Positions 13,637-14,839 of a DNA stretch of 14,839 nucleotides are shown in pieces. How positions within the stretch are numbered: position 1 is the stretch's first letter; each line of letters starts with the position of its first letter. Under the pieces are notes generated by a model, which saw only the letters and a list, made by a program, of their open reading frames with translations, made no database searches and was not told the DNA's origin. The stretch spans positions 1-14,839 of the forward strand of contig JAEOSP010000524.1 in assembly GCA_016840305.1 (NCBI GenBank). Reading direction: 5' to 3'. The DNA is from Candidatus Hodarchaeota archaeon. GTDB lineage: Archaea > Asgardarchaeota > Heimdallarchaeia > Hodarchaeales > Hodarchaeaceae. A program made the position numbers and the translations under genes.

Positions 13637-14839
13637 TCACCTTGTCCTCCTGATCTTTAACGCTTCAAACTTTGGACCATTAGGGAACCAGTGAATTTGT
13701 AGTAATCCAAGATTCGTGATTCTTGAAAGAATAAATTTCCGTTCCAATATAAGCATGGAATTAGCAATTTTTGATGCTACTGGTTCATGTGGGTTGAATT
13801 CATTTGAATCCTTAAGACAAGGTAAAATATGGATTACATCGTGTCCTGCTTTAACTAACTGACGTAAAAAATCTGCCATAAACAGATTATAAAGTGGGCT
13901 AATAAAAATTACCTGTGAAAAGGGAGGGATCGATTTGTTTACCTGTTTTTCCAATCTAAATTTGAATACAGAATCATGCGATGGATAAGAACTCTGAGTA
14001 TCAATCAAATATTCGTTAATACGTAAAAGTTGTCGTTTCCCAGTTGTAGGGGGAATTTTATGTATGAATTCTCCTACAGCAAAGAACCCAACCTTATTTC
14101 GCTGAGAAATAAGGTATTCGGATGCACCCAAGGCTGCTGTTACTCCTTCTTCCAGAACTCTATGTGCTGATGAAGTATGATCAAATACAATGAAAACACG
14201 AGCAGCTTGATCTAATGAGTATTCATTAGTAGCAAGTTGATTAAATTTCGCTGTAACTCGCCAATTAATTACCCTGAATTCATCTCCCAATTGATAATCT
14301 CGTACTCCTTGAAAATCAAAATCCCTGCCCTTATAAACTAAACTTGGGATACTGCCAGTCTCTGGTAACAATCGATGCCTAAAAACGGGCAGGTGTCGTA
14401 TTTTAATTAGTGCAGGTACAACTGTTATCAAACTAAGAACTTGTAATTCTCTGAAGTTCGAATACAGGTGAAACATATCCGAGGCACGCAGCCGAATGGG
14501 CCCAATACTGTACCTTCCTCGTACATAACACATAATTGAATAAGTTAAGGTTACTTCCTCACCATCATTTAGCCCTAATAACCAATTATTGGATCCAACT
14601 TCAACTGTACATCCGATGGGAATATCATCAGTGATTTCAAGTATGGGTATTCTTTTTCCTTCATTTTTTATTGTTAAGGTGACTTCTATTAGATCTCCTT
14701 TTACCTCTGTCTTCTTACGGGATACTTTACGAGATACTGATATTGAATCTAACAGAATTTCCTCTTCAGATAAAGAAAAGAAAAAAATGATAATTAAAGG
14801 TAATATTAATCCCGTGATCAGTAGATATTTTAAAATTAA
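13637..14839 (-). CDS. DUF58 family protein, 5' end outside the window
   Basis: At least 400 codons; the frame stays open from the TGA at 13637 to the right edge, so ATG 14533 is internal. The visible N-terminus is a membrane helix (LLITGLILPLIIIFFFSL), then an extracytoplasmic-type beta domain (LIEVTLTIKNEGKRIPILEI, IPIGC, NDGEEVTLTYSI), then the DUF58 signature RGRYSIGPIRLRASD, and FDFQGVRDYQLGDEFRVINW with RVTAKFNQL (about visible 177-200). A von Willebrand factor A-like part follows, with VFDHTSSAH, close to the MIDAS pattern DxSxS. Members typically pair with MoxR AAA ATPases and are thought to help assemble envelope or metal-enzyme complexes. It is translationally coupled to the following membrane-protein gene. 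The MoxR gene would be expected just upstream, beyond 14839. Confidence 0.92.
   Translation of the reverse strand, partial: LILKYLLITGLILPLIIIFFFSLSEEEILLDSISVSRKVSRKKTEVKGDLIEVTLTIKNEGKRIPILEITDDIPIGCTVEVGSNNWLLGLNDGEEVTLTYSIMCYVRGRYSIGPIRLRASDMFHLYSNFRELQVLSLITVVPALIKIRHLPVFRHRLLPETGSIPSLVYKGRDFDFQGVRDYQLGDEFRVINWRVTAKFNQLATNEYSLDQAARVFIVFDHTSSAHRVLEEGVTAALGASEYLISQRNKVGFFAVGEFIHKIPPTTGKRQLLRINEYLIDTQSSYPSHDSVFKFRLEKQVNKSIPPFSQVIFISPLYNLFMADFLRQLVKAGHDVIHILPCLKDSNEFNPHEPVASKIANSMLILERKFILSRITNLGLLQIHWFPNGPKFEALKIRRTR

Noticed and set aside
13637..14533. DUF58 protein starting at ATG 14533
   Set aside because: The frame remains open to the window edge with a membrane helix and the beta domain typical of DUF58, so this ATG is internal.
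1..14839. CRISPR arrays, tRNA or rRNA genes, insertion sequences
   Set aside because: I looked for regular direct repeats, tRNA-like arms and transposase motifs and saw none that hold.

Overview
The window looks like part of an archaeal chromosome, most likely Asgard (Heimdall-like) but not proven. It is AT-rich. Its left edge holds the last 16 codons of an archaeal histone, and several genes have TATA-type promoters 20-30 bases before the start. There is a Ras/Rab-type small GTPase of the kind Asgard genomes carry in many copies, and an archaeoflavoprotein. The bacterial-type phosphoglycerate mutase, hemerythrin/PAS protein, gamma-glutamyltransferase and bactofilin-like protein fit the mixed gene content of these organisms.

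Left part (1-2706): the histone tail ends in a hairpin plus T-run terminator that faces the terminator of gpmA (minus strand). Behind gpmA, also on minus, lie a winged-helix protein and a hemerythrin-like/PAS gene of the DUF438 type. The last is split by one in-frame TGA at 2278-2280; the reading frame continues on both sides and matches the family.

Centre (2919-9597, all plus): a cysteine-rich small protein, an S9 prolyl-oligopeptidase-type peptidase whose likely start is 3545, and a cytoplasmic gamma-glutamyltransferase of the YwrD type 17 bases behind it. Together the last two suggest intracellular peptide and gamma-glutamyl breakdown. Next come a 404-residue protein I read as a very divergent RtcB-superfamily member, keeping the Cys and four His positions, and a 303-residue orphan.

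Right-centre (9571-12684): an ArsR-type repressor (minus) is divergent from a beta-helical bactofilin-like protein (plus). Both carry a similar short helical SHOCT-like segment, and two short perfect palindromes sit between them. An archaeoflavoprotein with a cysteine-cluster tail follows and converges with the GTPase gene.

Right end (12990-14839, minus): a translationally coupled pair, a DUF58 protein that runs off the window edge (its frame is open far beyond the first internal ATG) and a six-helix membrane protein. This resembles the MoxR-DUF58 operons of other prokaryotes, with the MoxR ATPase expected just outside the window.

Most interesting items: the TGA-interrupted hemerythrin/PAS gene, the divergent RtcB-like protein, and the ArsR/bactofilin pair with its shared helical module.
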